A DNA stretch of 62,854 nt from Chitinophaga pinensis (GTDB taxonomy: Bacteria; Bacteroidota; Bacteroidia; Chitinophagales; Chitinophagaceae), in NCBI GenBank assembly GCA_945872085.1, contig CAMBYG010000004.1, positions 1-62,854 of the forward strand. Direction: 5' to 3'. Under the pieces are notes generated by a model. The model ran no database searches. It had not been told where the DNA came from and saw nothing but the letters and a program-made list of their open reading frames with translations. Position numbers and translations under genes: made by a program. Below, piece after piece: positions 37,874 through 48,135 of the stretch. Each line of letters starts with the position of its first letter. Within the stretch, counting starts at the first letter, position 1.

Positions 37874-38628
37874 TGGACTTAACTAAGTATTCTAAACACC
37901 CTTTAATACAAGCTATTAGAAGTATTACCAACAGTAAATACTTAGATGTGATTGGCGTTATCGTTGTTCTTGCTGGTGCCATTTCGCTTGGCTATCACAA
38001 AACCACCGTAGATCTTCAACCTTATCATATCCCTTATGTATTGCCTTTAGGTATCTTTTCAATATTCAATACCTGCATTAGTATTTTGAGTACGAGAATG
38101 GTGACTAAGAAAAACAATTTGGGCAATCTTGTAACTACATTTAATACGGTGCTGAGCGGTGCTGTTGATTTTCTATTAGGAAATATTGCTGCAATCATTA
38201 CCTACCCGGTTTCTTTTCTTGCCAATTATTTCTGCTATCGCTCTTGGAAAATAAGCAAGGTATTACGAGAAATTGACTGGGTATTTTATAGGAATATAGC
38301 TTTGGGGTTTATGGTTTCTTTTTTGCTCAACTACATTGGCTTTAAAAAATTTCATGTTTTCAGCAATGAATCTATAGATCTTTTAAAATATGTAATAGTA
38401 GCTATTCCTGCCGGTATTACCTTTGGTGCTACATTCAATACAGCACGATTGTATCCCGACAGTTGGTTGATGTGGCAGAGTTATAATTTATTCAAACTAG
38501 TGCAAAACATATTATTCAAAAACTATGCCAATACGTTTAAGTATATTTTTTATTTATTCAATTCTATTATTGGTTATATAACCTGGAAATCAGAAGTTAG
38601 TAAAGAGTTTAAACTCACCAATAAATAG
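37873..38628 (+). CDS. PnuC-like integral membrane protein
   Basis: A 251-residue protein with about seven predicted transmembrane helices. The pattern resembles distant PnuC vitamin transporters: VSFLANYFCYRSWKISK, WLMWQSYNLFKLVQNILF and FKYIFYLFNSIIGYITWKS, the last matching the family's closing helix. This is a second, divergent PnuC-like protein beside the standard one at 23723. It is coupled to glnS by a one-base overlap. Substrate is unknown, and the family call rests on the aromatic helix pattern. Confidence 0.6.
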   Translation: MDLTKYSKHPLIQAIRSITNSKYLDVIGVIVVLAGAISLGYHKTTVDLQPYHIPYVLPLGIFSIFNTCISILSTRMVTKKNNLGNLVTTFNTVLSGAVDFLLGNIAAIITYPVSFLANYFCYRSWKISKVLREIDWVFYRNIALGFMVSFLLNYIGFKKFHVFSNESIDLLKYVIVAIPAGITFGATFNTARLYPDSWLMWQSYNLFKLVQNILFKNYANTFKYIFYLFNSIIGYITWKSEVSKEFKLTNK

Positions 38629-38652
38629 CGCGATCTAAAAAGTTACAGTAGC

Positions 38653-38826
38653 TTAATCTAAAAAATCGTCACTCGGTTTTTGGCTTGCCAAAAAATTATC
38701 TAAAATAGGCGCAAATTGAGGTGGTACTTTTTTAAGTATGTATGCCTTTACGGTCTCTAGGGCTGCTTTTGCTTGTTCTGGCGTTAAGCCTGCATTAGCT
38801 TCTAATTCTTTAAGTAAATCGTTCAT
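38653..38826 (-). CDS. Small conserved-looking protein of 57 residues after clpX
   Basis: A short frame starting 4 bases after the clpX stop on the same strand. It reads MNDLLKELEANAGLTPEQ, then KAALETVKAYILKKVPPQF and APILDNFLASQKPSDDFLD. The composition is that of a real small helical protein: an amphipathic helix, a LTPEQAKAAL segment, and a VPPQF-to-NFL hairpin, like small Bacteroidota proteins of unknown function. No signal peptide or known motif. Co-transcription with clpX is likely. Confidence 0.7.
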   Translation of the reverse strand: MNDLLKELEANAGLTPEQAKAALETVKAYILKKVPPQFAPILDNFLASQKPSDDFLD

Positions 38827-38830
38827 AAAA

Positions 38831-40063
38831 CTAAGCTGTTTTTTGTGATTGTAATTTTTCTACTTGCAATTTCTCTTTTGTGTAAGCCAAGCTAAGATGA
38901 AATGTAGTAACCCCTTTTTCACTTGGCAATTCATACATGGCATCACGCAAAATCATTTCACAAATACTGCGCAAGCCTCTACCGCCTAATTGAAACTCAA
39001 TGGCTTTCTCTACCATAAAATCTAAAGCATCATCATCAACCGTCAATTCAATTTTTTCTAAAGAAAATAATTTCTTGTACTGTTTGATTAATGCATTTTT
39101 AGGTTCGGTTAGGATACGTTTTAACGATGTCTTATCGAGCGGATTTAAATACGTAACAATGGGTAAACGGCCTAAAAGCTCAGGTATTAAACCAAAACTT
39201 CTCAAATCTTGCGAATTTACGTATTGTAATAAATTAGCTCTATCCAAATCTTGTGTAGCTGTTATAGAACGGTAGCCAATAGCCGATGATTGCATTCTAC
39301 GAGCAATCATTTTATCGATACCTTCAAATGCACCGCCACATATAAATAAGATATGTTGGGTATTTATTTTTACCATTTTCTGATCGGGATGTTTACGGCC
39401 ACCCTGAGGAGGCACCAATACTTCCGAGCCTTCTAATAACTTAAGCATAGCTTGTTGCACCCCTTCGCCACTTACATCTCTAGTAATCGATGGGTTATCG
39501 CTTTTTCTACCCACTTTATCGATTTCATCGATATAGACAATACCCTTTTCTGCCAAGCTTACATCATAATTACACGCTTGTAATAAGCGCGATAAAATAC
39601 TTTCTACATCTTCGCCAACATAACCTGCTTCTGTGAAAACAGTAGCATCTGCAATAGCAAAAGGCACTTGCAATAATTTAGCTATGGTTTTAGCTAATAA
39701 GGTTTTACCGGTTCCCGTTTCGCCTACCATGATGATGTTGGACTTATCTATTTCCACCTCATCATCTTCCTGATTTAGGCGCTTATAATGATTGTAAATA
39801 GCCACTGCCATGGTTTTCTTAGCGTCTTCTTGGCCAATCACATATTGATCTAAAAATGCCTTTATTTCTATCGGTTTATGTAAGGATAAGGCAGCTGGGG
39901 CAGCAGTAGCAGCTTTGCCCGAAACGCCTGCATCTTGTAATAAAATATGTGCGTTTTCTATACAAGCATCGCAGATCATTCCTTTAGCACCTGTAAATAG
40001 GATATTAACTTCACTTTCAGCACGTTCGCAAAACGAACATTTTTTTTCCGTAGCCTTTGCCAT
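38831..40063 (-). CDS. clpX: ATP-dependent Clp protease ATP-binding subunit ClpX
   Basis: The AAA+ unfoldase that feeds ClpP. The 410 residues start with the zinc-binding domain (CSFC at 9-12, then CDAC), followed by Walker [14 protein letters not shown], Walker [12 protein letters not shown], the GYVGEDVE pore-loop region and a C-terminal sensor-2 domain with GGRGLRSI. Normal length. clpP is not adjacent. A minus-strand TACCTTTG -7 box lies at 40089-40082, 18 bases before the ATG. The 57-residue gene follows downstream. Confidence 0.97.
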   Translation of the reverse strand: MAKATEKKCSFCERAESEVNILFTGAKGMICDACIENAHILLQDAGVSGKAATAAPAALSLHKPIEIKAFLDQYVIGQEDAKKTMAVAIYNHYKRLNQEDDEVEIDKSNIIMVGETGTGKTLLAKTIAKLLQVPFAIADATVFTEAGYVGEDVESILSRLLQACNYDVSLAEKGIVYIDEIDKVGRKSDNPSITRDVSGEGVQQAMLKLLEGSEVLVPPQGGRKHPDQKMVKINTQHILFICGGAFEGIDKMIARRMQSSAIGYRSITATQDLDRANLLQYVNSQDLRSFGLIPELLGRLPIVTYLNPLDKTSLKRILTEPKNALIKQYKKLFSLEKIELTVDDDALDFMVEKAIEFQLGGRGLRSICEMILRDAMYELPSEKGVTTFHLSLAYTKEKLQVEKLQSQKTA

Positions 40064-40081
40064 TCAAAATTTATTAGTTGT

Positions 40082-40089
40082 CAAAGGTA
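40082..40089 (-). promoter_or_regulatory. -7 box for clpX
   Basis: Minus-strand TACCTTTG matches TAnnTTTG; no convincing -33 element. Confidence 0.5.
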
Positions 40090-40175
40090 CGCATTGGAAA
40101 GGAAGAAATAAGAAATCTACCCCTATAAAAAATTGCCTGAAAGTATTAAAGCTATCTAGTATCTTGCAGATAGAA

Positions 40176-42662
40176 ATGAATACTAATTTATTTGCCAATA
40201 CTACCGATACAGAAAATAGATTTGTAGAGGTGGTGGTGCCGCTTAATTTACCACAAACCCTTACCTATGGCATTCCGCTAGAATGGCAAGGAAGTGTATT
40301 GCCGGGCATGCGCGTAGAGGTAGTATTGGGAAGAAATAAATTATATGCAGGGCTAGTAGTTGCTGTTCATAATAACCAACCTACTACTTATCAGGTAAAG
40401 CCCATTCGCGCTATAATAGATAGCATTCCAATAATAAGTGAATTGCAATTAGCCTTTTGGTCGTGGGTATGTCAATATTATATTGCCAATCCAGGCGAAG
40501 TAATGCAGGTAGCGCTACCAACACACTTAAAACTATCTGGGGAAGCCCTGTTTGAATTGCAAAAATTTGACGCAACAATTACTTGGAGTGATGATGCTTT
40601 TATTGTTTTAGAAGCGTTAGAATTAAAAGGCAAACTTAGTCTTAGCACCATCAAACAATTAATTACTCCTAAAAAAGTAGCTATAACGCTTCAAGAGCTT
40701 TTGCATCATAATGCTATACGTATAATAGAAAAGCTTGAAGAAACCTATAAACCAAAGACAGAGCGTATTGTAAAAATTGTTTCTGATTTTGATACCGAGC
40801 AAGGTCTTCATACCCTATTAGATGCTTGTAAAAAAGCGCCTAAACAAGAACAACTCGTGATGGCTTTTTATCAATTGTATAAAAAAGAAGCTGTTGTTAC
40901 CGTTAAAAATTTATTAGCTAGCACACAAGCTACCCATGCACAACTTAATGCACTAATAGAAAAAGGATTTTTTTACACCGATGAAATAAAAGTAGATCGA
41001 CTAGCCTATGTTCAAAATCCGGATGGCATAAAAGCGATTGAATTAACAACAGCCCAACACAAAGGCCAACAGGAGCTTGAAGTAGCGCTTCAAAAACAGG
41101 AAGTGGTGTTGATTGAGGGCGTAACAGGAAGTGGGAAAACGCTTCTTTATATAGAGCAGATAAAAAAAATAATTCAAGATGGTAAACAAGTTTTACTCTT
41201 GGTACCTGAAATAGCACTGAGCACACAATTAGTTGCTCGATTGTATCATTATTTTGGAGAAGAATTAGGTGTATACCATTCTAAATTTTCTAATAATGAA
41301 CGCATCGAGATATGGAATAAAGTGAGCAGTCAAGCATACAAATTAATTGTTGGAGCTCGTTCTGCAGTATGGCTTCCTTTTCAACAACTAGGCTTAGTTA
41401 TTATAGATGAAGAGCATGATGGGTCTTACAAGCAACAAGAACCAGCACCCCGATTTCATGGAAGAGATGCTGCCATTTATTTAGCGCAGCTACACAAAGC
41501 CAAAGTAATATTAGGCTCGGCTACGCCAAGCATGGAAAGCTTGTACAATGCGCATCAAAAAAAATATAGCTATGTACAATTAAAGGAACGCTATCAGGGT
41601 TTGGCTATGCCAAATATTGAAATTATTGATGCTCGCATACCACAACAAACATATGGCACGAATGCTTTAATTGCTCCTACCCTTATTAATAAAATTGCTG
41701 AAGCGCTATCGAATAAAAAACAAGTTATTCTTTTTCAAAATAAAAGAGGGTATGCTCCTTTTCAAGTATGTACTACTTGTGGCTGGGTACCCAAATGTAA
41801 ATACTGTTCCGTATCGCTTACCTATCATAAAATAACTGATAAGATGCATTGCCATTATTGTGGTACAAAATCTAAAGTGATGCATCAATGTCCAGCATGT
41901 GGAAGTGATCATATTATTAGTAAAAGTTTTGGTACAGAGCGAATAGAAGAAGATATAAAACAATTGTTTCCAACAGCAACGATCGCCAGAATGGATACCG
42001 ATAGCATGAAAGGGAAAAATAATTTTTCGGACTTATTTAAAAAAATGGAAGCGCGGCAAATTGATATTTTAATTGGCACACAAATGGTAGTGAAAGGCCT
42101 AGATTTTGCTAATGTATCTTTAGTAGGTATTTTAAATGCCGACAATTTGCTTACTTGGCCAGATTTTAGAGTTAACGAAAGAGCATTTCAGTTAATGGAA
42201 CAAGTGAGTGGAAGAGCTGGAAGAAAAGAACAACAAGGAGAAGTACTTATACAAGCTATACATATCGACCACCCTGTATTACAATGGGTAAAAGATCATA
42301 GTACAGAGGCTTATTATGAAAATGAGTTACAATATAGAGAAGCTTTTATATACCCTCCATTTTGTAGGATGATAAAAGTGATATGTAAGCATGCTGCAGA
42401 AGCCATGGCACAACAAATGGGTGCACATATGGCTGATGCCATTCAAACAAAAAAAATTGATTGTATATTGCAAGGTCCATCACCGGCGCTTATCACCAAA
42501 ATAAACAATTTATATTATTACGAACTTTGGCTCAAATGCCCTAAAGACGCTAAAAAACTAGTCGATATCAAACAAGTACTGAAAGAACAAAAAAGTAGCA
42601 TTTTATCTATAAAAGCATATAGTTCTGGAATAATTACTCTTGATGTGGACCCTCAAAACTAA
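40176..42662 (+). CDS. priA: Primosomal protein N' (replication restart helicase PriA)
   Basis: Reloads the replisome at collapsed forks. The 828 residues include the N-terminal DNA-binding domain (FVEVVVPLNLPQTLTYGIP), Walker A GVTGSGKT, DEAH-type box DEEHDGSYKQ, the eight-Cys zinc region (CTTC, CKYC, CHYC, CPAC) and helicase motifs GTQMVVKGLDF and QVSGRAGR. The start is the ATG at 40176, where homology begins; the frame stays open upstream but would run through clpX. murB follows after 6 bases. Confidence 0.96.
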   Translation: MNTNLFANTTDTENRFVEVVVPLNLPQTLTYGIPLEWQGSVLPGMRVEVVLGRNKLYAGLVVAVHNNQPTTYQVKPIRAIIDSIPIISELQLAFWSWVCQYYIANPGEVMQVALPTHLKLSGEALFELQKFDATITWSDDAFIVLEALELKGKLSLSTIKQLITPKKVAITLQELLHHNAIRIIEKLEETYKPKTERIVKIVSDFDTEQGLHTLLDACKKAPKQEQLVMAFYQLYKKEAVVTVKNLLASTQATHAQLNALIEKGFFYTDEIKVDRLAYVQNPDGIKAIELTTAQHKGQQELEVALQKQEVVLIEGVTGSGKTLLYIEQIKKIIQDGKQVLLLVPEIALSTQLVARLYHYFGEELGVYHSKFSNNERIEIWNKVSSQAYKLIVGARSAVWLPFQQLGLVIIDEEHDGSYKQQEPAPRFHGRDAAIYLAQLHKAKVILGSATPSMESLYNAHQKKYSYVQLKERYQGLAMPNIEIIDARIPQQTYGTNALIAPTLINKIAEALSNKKQVILFQNKRGYAPFQVCTTCGWVPKCKYCSVSLTYHKITDKMHCHYCGTKSKVMHQCPACGSDHIISKSFGTERIEEDIKQLFPTATIARMDTDSMKGKNNFSDLFKKMEARQIDILIGTQMVVKGLDFANVSLVGILNADNLLTWPDFRVNERAFQLMEQVSGRAGRKEQQGEVLIQAIHIDHPVLQWVKDHSTEAYYENELQYREAFIYPPFCRMIKVICKHAAEAMAQQMGAHMADAIQTKKIDCILQGPSPALITKINNLYYYELWLKCPKDAKKLVDIKQVLKEQKSSILSIKAYSSGIITLDVDPQN

Positions 42663-42668
42663 GCTCAT

Positions 42669-43700
42669 ATGATAGTGCAACAAAATGTATCTATAAAACA
42701 CCTAAACACTTTTGGTATAGACTTCAAAGTAGATAACTATGTTATCATTGATACGATGCAAGTACTAAAAACCCTAAGTGAAGAAAAAAAATTATTAAAA
42801 CATAAAATACAAGTTGGTGGTGGAAGCAATATTTTATGTGTGGAAGAGCAATTGCATGCTACTCTTATTCACAATCAACTTAAAGGTAAAAAAGTAATAA
42901 AAGAAACGGAAGCGCATGTATGGGTTGAAGTAATGGCTGGGGAAAAATGGCATGACTTTGTGTTGTATGCCATTGAAAACAATTGGGGGGGAGTTGAAAA
43001 TCTGTCATTAATACCCGGCACAGTTGGTGCGGCACCTATTCAAAATATTGGAGCATACGGTGTAGAAGTTGGCACTTGTGTAGAAGAAGTACGTGCATGG
43101 AATTGGAATGATAAAGAACTCCTGAAATTTAAAAAAGACGACTGTAAATTTGGATATAGAACCAGTGTTTTCAAAGAAAAATGGAAACAAAAAATACTTA
43201 TTACATCTGTAGTATTTAAATTAGATAAGCAACATCATTTTAATACTACCTATGGCGCCATCACACAAGAGTTAGAAAAAATGGGTATTAGCACCTTATC
43301 CATTAAAGCGATATCGGATGCCGTTACAAGTATTAGAAAAAGTAAACTTCCCAATCCAGAGGAGTTGGGAAATGCGGGTAGCTTTTTCAAAAATCCTACA
43401 ATTAAAATTTCTCATTTTAAAGAACTACAAAAAGAACATACACTTATACCTTCATACACATTAGATGCGCAGCACGTAAAAGTGCCTGCAGGATGGCTTA
43501 TTGAGCAATGTGGGTGGAAAGGAAAAAAAATAGGTGCATGCGGCGTGCACAAAGACCAAGCACTCGTGATTGTTAACTATGGCAAGGCAAGCGGAAATGA
43601 TATCTATCAATTATCCGAATCCATCATACAAGATGTGCAAAGTAAATTTAATATTCTATTAGAACGAGAAGTACAAATCCTAAGTAACAGACTGTTCTAA
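42669..43700 (+). CDS. murB: UDP-N-acetylenolpyruvoylglucosamine reductase
   Basis: Second step of UDP-MurNAc synthesis, reducing the enolpyruvyl ether with NADPH and FAD. The 343 residues show the FAD motifs VGGGSNIL and LIPGTVGAAPIQNIGAYG, FGYRTSVFK, and the catalytic segment NAGSFFKNP with the proton-donor Ser. Length and the loop before the FAD motif fit type I MurB. Downstream of priA; its last 21 bases overlap the convergent histidine kinase gene. Confidence 0.97.
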   Translation: MIVQQNVSIKHLNTFGIDFKVDNYVIIDTMQVLKTLSEEKKLLKHKIQVGGGSNILCVEEQLHATLIHNQLKGKKVIKETEAHVWVEVMAGEKWHDFVLYAIENNWGGVENLSLIPGTVGAAPIQNIGAYGVEVGTCVEEVRAWNWNDKELLKFKKDDCKFGYRTSVFKEKWKQKILITSVVFKLDKQHHFNTTYGAITQELEKMGISTLSIKAISDAVTSIRKSKLPNPEELGNAGSFFKNPTIKISHFKELQKEHTLIPSYTLDAQHVKVPAGWLIEQCGWKGKKIGACGVHKDQALVIVNYGKASGNDIYQLSESIIQDVQSKFNILLEREVQILSNRLF

Positions 43701-46700
43701 AATTGGAAGTTTAATATAGAATTCGGTTCCTTCATTTTCTATAGACTCAAACCAGATGGAACCGTTCCAATATTCAACTATTCTTTTAGTCATTGCTAAT
43801 CCAATTCCACTACCTGCATTTTTAGTTGTAAAATGAGGTACAAATACGTCCGATTTTATAGAAGGCGGTATACCTACGCCGTTGTCTTTTACCTGAATAA
43901 CTGCTAATTGATTTTGCATATAAAGATTTACATTAATCAATCCTTGTTTTCCTTCCGGAATAGCCTGAACAGCGTTTTGCAGTAAATTACTAAACACGCG
44001 CAGCATATGACTTCTATCTGATCGTATCAAAATTTGATGATTAGGCAAAGATAAAGATATGATTATGTTACTTTCATTATTATAAATAGATACACTATTT
44101 TCTAATATGGCATTTAAGCTAAAAATGGCAACTTGTGGATCTGGTAATTTAGCAAAATTAGAAAATTCACTGGCTATGTAATTTAAATTATCAATTTGTT
44201 CAATTAAAGAGTCTGTAACTTTTTTAGTAATAGCTAATGCATTATCCTGCTTATTATTAATTGCATTTTGCAAAAATTGCAAATTTAAACGCATTGGAGT
44301 TAGTGGATTTTTAATTTCATGGGCTACTTGTTTTGCCATATCTTTCCAAGCATCTTCACGTTCAGATTGTGCAAGTTGATGAGCACTTTCCTCTAATTTT
44401 TTAATCATTTTGTTATACTCTTTAACCATTAAACCAATGTCATCATCATAAGGCCATTCAAGTAACTCATTTTTCTGCAAATTAACTCTTTGAAATTGTT
44501 TAATGATAAGATTAAAACTCCTAGTTAATCCATTGGTTACTACAAAGGCAAGTAAAGTTGATAATACAAATATAAAAGCATACAAATTAGTCATAGCAAT
44601 TACTAAATAAGTAATTTGATAACGAATCTCTTTTTGAGAAGCATAAATGGGCATACTCATATAGGCAATTGTATTCCCATTATCATCGAACAAATTCATA
44701 TAAGCAACCTTAAAATCAAGCAAACCAATATGTTCATCATGGCTCAAAATGGGTATATTACTTGATTTTAAATAGTGTAATGGAATATTTGGAATAATAG
44801 GAGCTATAATACCCTTCACAAATAAATCTGTATTGGAAGAAGAAAGCAATTTCCCATCCAAACCAAAAATATTAATATCAGCATGCGTATTCAGAGCACT
44901 ATTATTTACTATTTCTTGTAGGTTTAACTTAGCTATTATAGAAGTATCTAACGTATCTAGATGCTTTTCAAATATAAACCGCTGTATAGGCTCTTTGAAC
45001 TTTTGCGCTGTAGATAATAAAGTTGATTTATTATTTTGTTCAAATCGTACAAATAAAAATGATATGGTTAAAATGCCTAAAATTAAAAATGAAATTAAAA
45101 CAAGACTTAGCATCGCATAATGTGTCTTTTTTCTGAAATTAAATACAATTAAATGGCGTTTATATTCTTTAAGTACGAATAATGAAGCAAATAACCTGTA
45201 TAAAATAATAGTGAGAATAATTATTATACTTATCCCAAACAAATAAGAAAATAAAATAACACCATCAAGCCAGCTAACAGCATTTTGCATAATTACAAAT
45301 TCCATACGATTTGGCAATTGATACCAGTTCCAGATTTTATTATTTCGTTGAAAAAATGAATTGGAATTTGTATACAACTTGGCATGTTTAGAAAACAATG
45401 GAAATTGAACGTCACTAGAATGATATTTCAATTTACCATGCTCATATTTTGCAAAAGCAAAATTTTCGAATTTCTTTAACGAGAGGAAACTATCTGTAGT
45501 AAGTAATTCTGGGAAAATGGAATGATTCTCTAGATTTCGCAAATAAAAATAAATAGTTAATCGCACTTGTTTATTATCAGGGAAGGGTAAGATTAATTTA
45601 TATTCTAAATTTCCTCCTTCATTCTCTCTAAATAATAAATTACGATGCTTAGTAGATTGCCAATCATAAGTATCTTGCTTGTTAAATGCGCCTTGATTTT
45701 TAACAATTGCCTTTAAAAAATTGTACTCAGTGTCTATGTTAACGACATAGGCATTATTCAAATTTGAAAAGTTAGATGCCTGTAAAAAATTACGTAACGT
45801 AATATTTTGATATGTACTTTTCGCTTTGTAACTGGAAAAAATAGAATCCAAAGAAAGGCTATTCACTATTGGCTCCAAATATTTTTCTAAAGTGGTATCT
45901 CGGCGCAGGACAGACAATTCATTTACGATATTTATTTTATTTTTTTGTTCTCGTTTATTGGTAAAAAATAAAAGCAAAAATGTAAAAGAGATACAAACAT
46001 AGAGTAACCAAAAAATAGTACTTAACTCAGATACATCTGTTGTAATTTTAATCTTCAAAAAATCCAGTAATACATAAAATAAAATAAACCAAATACAAAG
46101 AAAGAATAAAGTAATATGCGATAAACTATATGGAAGTATATTATTGAAAAGAACTAAAAAACAAAGCATTAAAAAATATTTTAAAAACTTTTGCTTAGTT
46201 AAATTATTAATTAAATAGTTGATTAAATTCATTGCCAATGCAACACCTCCAGAGATTAAACACATAATTACAAGACCTGCAAAATTTAAAATACTTACAT
46301 TTTTAATATTACTAATCTCAAATGAAATTGCAGCATCCATTATCAAACTATGGGTAATAAAAATTGCTTGATAAAAAATATAAACAGAAAAAGCAATTAT
46401 AAAGAATAAACAAATTTTTCTTAAAGTTTGGTTTTTTAAATACTTAAATGCAAGCGTATAATCCGTGTACTTATATACATAAGACACTACCCACATAAAA
46501 CCTAAAGCATTAAAAAATACATCCCCCAAAGAAGCTAGTAGGAAATTTTTGTGATAAATTACAGGGGAGAAAAAATCAAGTTGTCTAGCGTTAAAAGGTA
46601 TGCCAAAAACATACAATAACATTCTAAAAAATGAAATAATAAAAACAGAAAATAAAAATCCTTTCCACTGATTTCTTTTTCTTGAAAGACTTATATTAGA

Positions 46701-47342
46701 AATATTAATACTTGCATAAACAAAAAAGACACCAATAATCACCAGTATAATATCTAAGTAATTAGGCGATAAATTTTTAATTTCCTTAGTATTTAAAGAA
46801 ACGTAAGCTACAATATTGTTTGAATAATCTTTTAATTCAAATCCATCCTTTAATTGCTTTGAGCTAATTATAGTATTTGCGGGTATATTATTATTTGCAA
46901 TAAAATGAGTTTTTAAATACTCATTTTCTACAGGATAAGACAAACACAGGGGAATTAGAAAAATTATTTTATTATGTCTATCTAAATGTTTTGCCTTAAT
47001 TAAATATTTTGATTTATCGAGCGTAATTAGTTGAAATCTATTATCTAAAGTAGGATGTTGCCGTGGTAAAACAATATTGGTATTCCAATCTTTTAACTGA
47101 TCATCTTGATATAGAAAAAAATATACATCTTTGGGTAAATGCTTATAAAAATTACCTGAATAACCCCTAACAATGGCATTGTCTATTTGTTTTGTTTTAT
47201 TATATACATCTTCCTGCAATGCTTTTTGCAACTGCAATGGATCCGTATTTTGATAATTATTCCAATAAAAGCGGACAAAAATAAAAACCCAAAATAAAAG
47301 GGTAAATATAATTAAGGAATGAACATGGTTCTTTTTGAGCAT
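43680..47342 (-). CDS. Giant multi-pass sensor histidine kinase (NtrY-like core)
   Basis: A 1,220-residue inner-membrane kinase. The N-terminus has a helix at about 8-28, a periplasmic domain, then a block of about seven to eight helices (about 220-460), a second large extracytoplasmic region, paired helices around 760-790, another extracytoplasmic domain, and a final helix before a HAMP-like linker. HisKA follows with His1008 (QVAHEIKNPLTPMRL), then HATPase (NLLQNAVQAIP, DNGVGI, GSGIGLAMTKR). The HEIKNPLTP motif is of the NtrY/NtrB type. No regulator gene adjoins. It is third after ubiX and mazG, and is more AT-rich than its neighbours. Confidence 0.9.
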   Translation of the reverse strand: MLKKNHVHSLIIFTLLFWVFIFVRFYWNNYQNTDPLQLQKALQEDVYNKTKQIDNAIVRGYSGNFYKHLPKDVYFFLYQDDQLKDWNTNIVLPRQHPTLDNRFQLITLDKSKYLIKAKHLDRHNKIIFLIPLCLSYPVENEYLKTHFIANNNIPANTIISSKQLKDGFELKDYSNNIVAYVSLNTKEIKNLSPNYLDIILVIIGVFFVYASINISNISLSRKRNQWKGFLFSVFIISFFRMLLYVFGIPFNARQLDFFSPVIYHKNFLLASLGDVFFNALGFMWVVSYVYKYTDYTLAFKYLKNQTLRKICLFFIIAFSVYIFYQAIFITHSLIMDAAISFEISNIKNVSILNFAGLVIMCLISGGVALAMNLINYLINNLTKQKFLKYFLMLCFLVLFNNILPYSLSHITLFFLCIWFILFYVLLDFLKIKITTDVSELSTIFWLLYVCISFTFLLLFFTNKREQKNKINIVNELSVLRRDTTLEKYLEPIVNSLSLDSIFSSYKAKSTYQNITLRNFLQASNFSNLNNAYVVNIDTEYNFLKAIVKNQGAFNKQDTYDWQSTKHRNLLFRENEGGNLEYKLILPFPDNKQVRLTIYFYLRNLENHSIFPELLTTDSFLSLKKFENFAFAKYEHGKLKYHSSDVQFPLFSKHAKLYTNSNSFFQRNNKIWNWYQLPNRMEFVIMQNAVSWLDGVILFSYLFGISIIIILTIILYRLFASLFVLKEYKRHLIVFNFRKKTHYAMLSLVLISFLILGILTISFLFVRFEQNNKSTLLSTAQKFKEPIQRFIFEKHLDTLDTSIIAKLNLQEIVNNSALNTHADINIFGLDGKLLSSSNTDLFVKGIIAPIIPNIPLHYLKSSNIPILSHDEHIGLLDFKVAYMNLFDDNGNTIAYMSMPIYASQKEIRYQITYLVIAMTNLYAFIFVLSTLLAFVVTNGLTRSFNLIIKQFQRVNLQKNELLEWPYDDDIGLMVKEYNKMIKKLEESAHQLAQSEREDAWKDMAKQVAHEIKNPLTPMRLNLQFLQNAINNKQDNALAITKKVTDSLIEQIDNLNYIASEFSNFAKLPDPQVAIFSLNAILENSVSIYNNESNIIISLSLPNHQILIRSDRSHMLRVFSNLLQNAVQAIPEGKQGLINVNLYMQNQLAVIQVKDNGVGIPPSIKSDVFVPHFTTKNAGSGIGLAMTKRIVEYWNGSIWFESIENEGTEFYIKLPILEQSVT

Positions 47343-47376
47343 AGTGTTAATCCGTTTTATTATTACAATATAACTA

Positions 47377-48135
47377 TCATTTACTTTTAACCAAATTCCA
47401 TAACGCATCCATTTCTTCTAAATTCATATCTAAAAGAGAACTGCCTCTTTGACTCGCTATCTCTTCCATTTTACTAAAACGCTCTATAAACTTACGATTT
47501 GTTCTTTCTAATGCTAACTCTGGATCTACTTTTAAAAATCTTGCTAAATTTACTAAAGAAAATAGTACATCACCAAATTCCTCTTCTATATGCGTTTGAT
47601 CACCTTCATCCATGGCCTCTTGCAATTCTGCTAACTCTTCCGTTACTTTTGCTTGCACTTGAGCTGTAGTATCCCATTCAAATCCTACCTGCTTCGATTT
47701 ATCTTGAATGCGCAATGCTTTAATTAATGCAGGCAGAGCATCGGGCACACCAGATAAAACAGATTTTTTTCTTTCTTTTTGTTTTAATTTTTCCCAATTT
47801 TGTTTTACCTCTTGTTCATTTTCAACTTTGGTGTTGCTGTAAATATGTGGATGACGATACACTAATTTATTACAAACTGTTTCAATTACATCCTCAAAAT
47901 TAAACTGATTTTCTTCAGCAGCAATTTTACTATAAAATACCAAGTGCAACAGTACATCCCCCAACTCTTCCTTTAAACCATCCCAATCTTTTTTAACTAT
48001 AGCATCGCAGAGTTCATACGTTTCCTCTATGGTCAGAGGACGTAATGTTTCTATTGTTTGTTTTTGATCCCAAGGGCATTGTGCTCTTAGCTCTTCCATT
48101 ATTTGCAAAAGTCGATCTATAGATTTGTTGTACAT
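47377..48135 (-). CDS. mazG: Nucleoside triphosphate pyrophosphohydrolase MazG
   Basis: Hydrolyses NTPs to NMP and pyrophosphate, cleaning aberrant nucleotides. The 252 residues contain tandem MazG domains with EExxE-type metal motifs: LTIEETYEL and EELGDVLLHLVF, then VTEELAELQEA and EEFGDVLFSLVN. CPWDQKQT near the start is a family hallmark. The start is ATG 48135, overlapping the ubiX stop by one base. Confidence 0.96.
   Translation of the reverse strand: MYNKSIDRLLQIMEELRAQCPWDQKQTIETLRPLTIEETYELCDAIVKKDWDGLKEELGDVLLHLVFYSKIAAEENQFNFEDVIETVCNKLVYRHPHIYSNTKVENEQEVKQNWEKLKQKERKKSVLSGVPDALPALIKALRIQDKSKQVGFEWDTTAQVQAKVTEELAELQEAMDEGDQTHIEEEFGDVLFSLVNLARFLKVDPELALERTNRKFIERFSKMEEIASQRGSSLLDMNLEEMDALWNLVKSK

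Noticed and set aside
39915-40175. Extended N-terminus of PriA
   Set aside because: The in-frame extension overlaps clpX and its promoter on the other strand and has no PriA homology; the ATG at 40176 matches the family start.
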